Positions 13,132 through 14,270 of a stretch of DNA of 14,270 bases are shown piece after piece. The translations under genes were made by a program, and so were the position numbers. Under the pieces are notes generated by a model. The model did no database searches and was not told the origin of the DNA. It was given only the letters and a program-made list of their open reading frames with translations. How positions within the stretch are numbered: the first letter of the stretch is position 1; the number at the start of each line of letters is the position of its first letter. Source of the DNA: Natronohydrobacter sp. (GTDB lineage Bacteria; Pseudomonadota; Alphaproteobacteria; Rhodobacterales; Rhodobacteraceae); contig SKIM01000028.1 in the NCBI GenBank assembly GCA_007116445.1, forward strand, positions 1 to 14,270. The letters are read 5' to 3'.

Positions 13132-14270
13132 ATGTCTGGTATTCCACACGATCACTATGAGCCGAAGACGAATCCCGAAAAGTGGATTCACCGCCGGTTG
13201 CCGATAGTCGGGCTGATCTATGACACGATCATGATCCCCACCCCCAAGAACCTCAACTGGATGTGGATCTGGGGGATTGTCCTGTTTTTCTGCCTTGTGC
13301 TGCAGATCGTCACCGGCATCGTGCTGGCGATGCATTACACCGCTGACGTGAACCACGCTTTCGCCAGTGTTGAGCATATCATGCGCAACGTGAATGGCGG
13401 GCACATGCTGCGCTACCTGCACCAGAACGGCGCGATGCTGTTCTTCTTCGCCGTGTATCTGCACATGTTCCGCAGCATGTATTACGGCAGCTACAAGGCG
13501 CCGCGCGAAATCACCTGGATCATCGGCATGCTGATCTATCTGGCGATGATGGCGACTGCCTTCATGGGCTATGTGCTGCCATGGGGTCAGATGTCCTTCT
13601 GGGGTGCGACAGTGATCACCGGCCTGTTCGGCGCCATTCCGGGCATCGGGGACACGCTGCAGACCTGGCTTCTGGGCGGACCGGCAGTGGACAATGCGGC
13701 CCTGACGCGCTTCTTCACGCTGCATTATCTGCTGCCCTTCGTGATCCTGGGTCTTTCCATCGTCCATGTCTGGGCGTTCCACACCACGGGCAACAACAAC
13801 CCGACCGGGGTCGAGGTGCGTCGGACCTCGCGCGAAGAAGCTGACAAGGACACGCTGCCCTTCTGGCCCTATTTCGTCGTCAAGGATCTGTTTGCGCTTG
13901 CGGTGATCCTGGCTCTGTTCTGGGCGCTGGTGGGCTTCATGCCAAACTTCCTCGGCCATACGGACAATTACATCGAGGCCAACCCGCTGGTGACCCCGCC
14001 AGAGATCGTGCCGGAATGGTACTTCCTGCCCTTCTATGCGATCCTGCGCGCCTTCACTTCGGATGTCTGGATTGTGATTGCCGTGAACTGGCTCACTTTC
14101 GGCATCGTGGACGCGACCTTCTTCGGCGTTCTGGCGATGTTCGGGTCGATCTTTGTCTGGGCGCTGCTGCCCTGGCTCGACACCTCGTCGGTGCGGTCCG
14201 GTCGCTATCGTCCGATGTTCAAGATCTGGTTCTGGCTGTTCATCGTCAATTTCGTGGTGCTGACCTGGGC
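13132..14270 (+). CDS. petB: Cytochrome b subunit of bc1 complex (3' end beyond window)
   Basis: The first 379 of about 440 codons are present, and the frame is open to the window end. The diheme ligands are in the expected places: His97 and His198, His111 and His212. The Qo-site PEWY motif is at residues 294-297, and further helices follow to VNFVVLTW at the edge. The protein carries hemes bL and bH and both quinone sites, and drives the proton-motive Q cycle. ATG 13132 has a GGGAGAAAG binding site 7 nt upstream. It follows petA by 14 nt as in the petABC (fbcFBC) operon; petC is expected beyond the edge. The truncation is due only to the window. Confidence 0.97.
   Translation, partial: MSGIPHDHYEPKTNPEKWIHRRLPIVGLIYDTIMIPTPKNLNWMWIWGIVLFFCLVLQIVTGIVLAMHYTADVNHAFASVEHIMRNVNGGHMLRYLHQNGAMLFFFAVYLHMFRSMYYGSYKAPREITWIIGMLIYLAMMATAFMGYVLPWGQMSFWGATVITGLFGAIPGIGDTLQTWLLGGPAVDNAALTRFFTLHYLLPFVILGLSIVHVWAFHTTGNNNPTGVEVRRTSREEADKDTLPFWPYFVVKDLFALAVILALFWALVGFMPNFLGHTDNYIEANPLVTPPEIVPEWYFLPFYAILRAFTSDVWIVIAVNWLTFGIVDATFFGVLAMFGSIFVWALLPWLDTSSVRSGRYRPMFKIWFWLFIVNFVVLTW

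Overview
The window looks like ordinary chromosome of an alphaproteobacterium of the Rhodobacteraceae. It is GC-rich and densely coded on both strands. The lineage is suggested by the regB / senC-regA redox cluster in its classical divergent layout, a 187-residue Rieske protein followed by cytochrome b with Rhodobacter-like residue numbering, a GapR (DUF2312) protein, a short DUF6280-like protein and an HpaR-type MarR regulator. Genus cannot be decided from the sequence alone. There are no tRNA or rRNA genes, insertion sequences, phage genes or CRISPR arrays. I find no clear new multi-gene system.

Layout. (1) 1-2708, plus strand: the tail of a DsbA/FrnE-type thioredoxin-fold protein, overlapped by a Bcr/CflA-type MFS exporter, then an SPFH/stomatin-like protein with a very short NfeD partner. 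(2) 2719-3735, minus: ribose-phosphate pyrophosphokinase (prs), converging on NfeD and divergent from a 2-hydroxychromene-2-carboxylate isomerase-like protein (3826-4422, plus). A perfect bidirectional hairpin terminator separates that gene from a convergent small DUF6280-like gene. (3) 5014-6883, plus: elongation factor P, then a 410-residue exported protein that appears to be built of four small envelope domains. (4) 6884-7200: a gene-free stretch rich in hairpins. (5) 7201-8554: gapR (minus), an HpaR-like MarR regulator (plus) with a perfect 15-bp palindrome upstream, and a small cysteine-rich lipoprotein (minus).

(6) 8589-11359 is the redox-control cluster: regA and senC on minus, regB divergent on plus. 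RegB keeps the phosphorylated His, the redox-active Cys and the quinone-site motif. RegA keeps its phospho-Asp and a Fis-type helix-turn-helix. (7) 11444-12348, plus: a 94-residue protein of unknown function, coupled by ATGA overlap to a glutathione S-transferase-like gene. (8) 12554 to the window end, plus: petA and petB of the cytochrome bc1 complex, petB running off the edge.

The right half is functionally coherent. RegB/RegA senses electron flow and, in Rhodobacter, controls respiratory and photosynthetic operons including bc1. SenC is a Sco-type copper protein for cytochrome oxidase assembly, and petAB encode the complex whose quinone pool RegB monitors. The main items for a second look are the mosaic envelope protein at 5651-6883, the palindrome at 7594-7608, the crossing inverted repeats in the gapR leader, and the structured gap 6884-7200.
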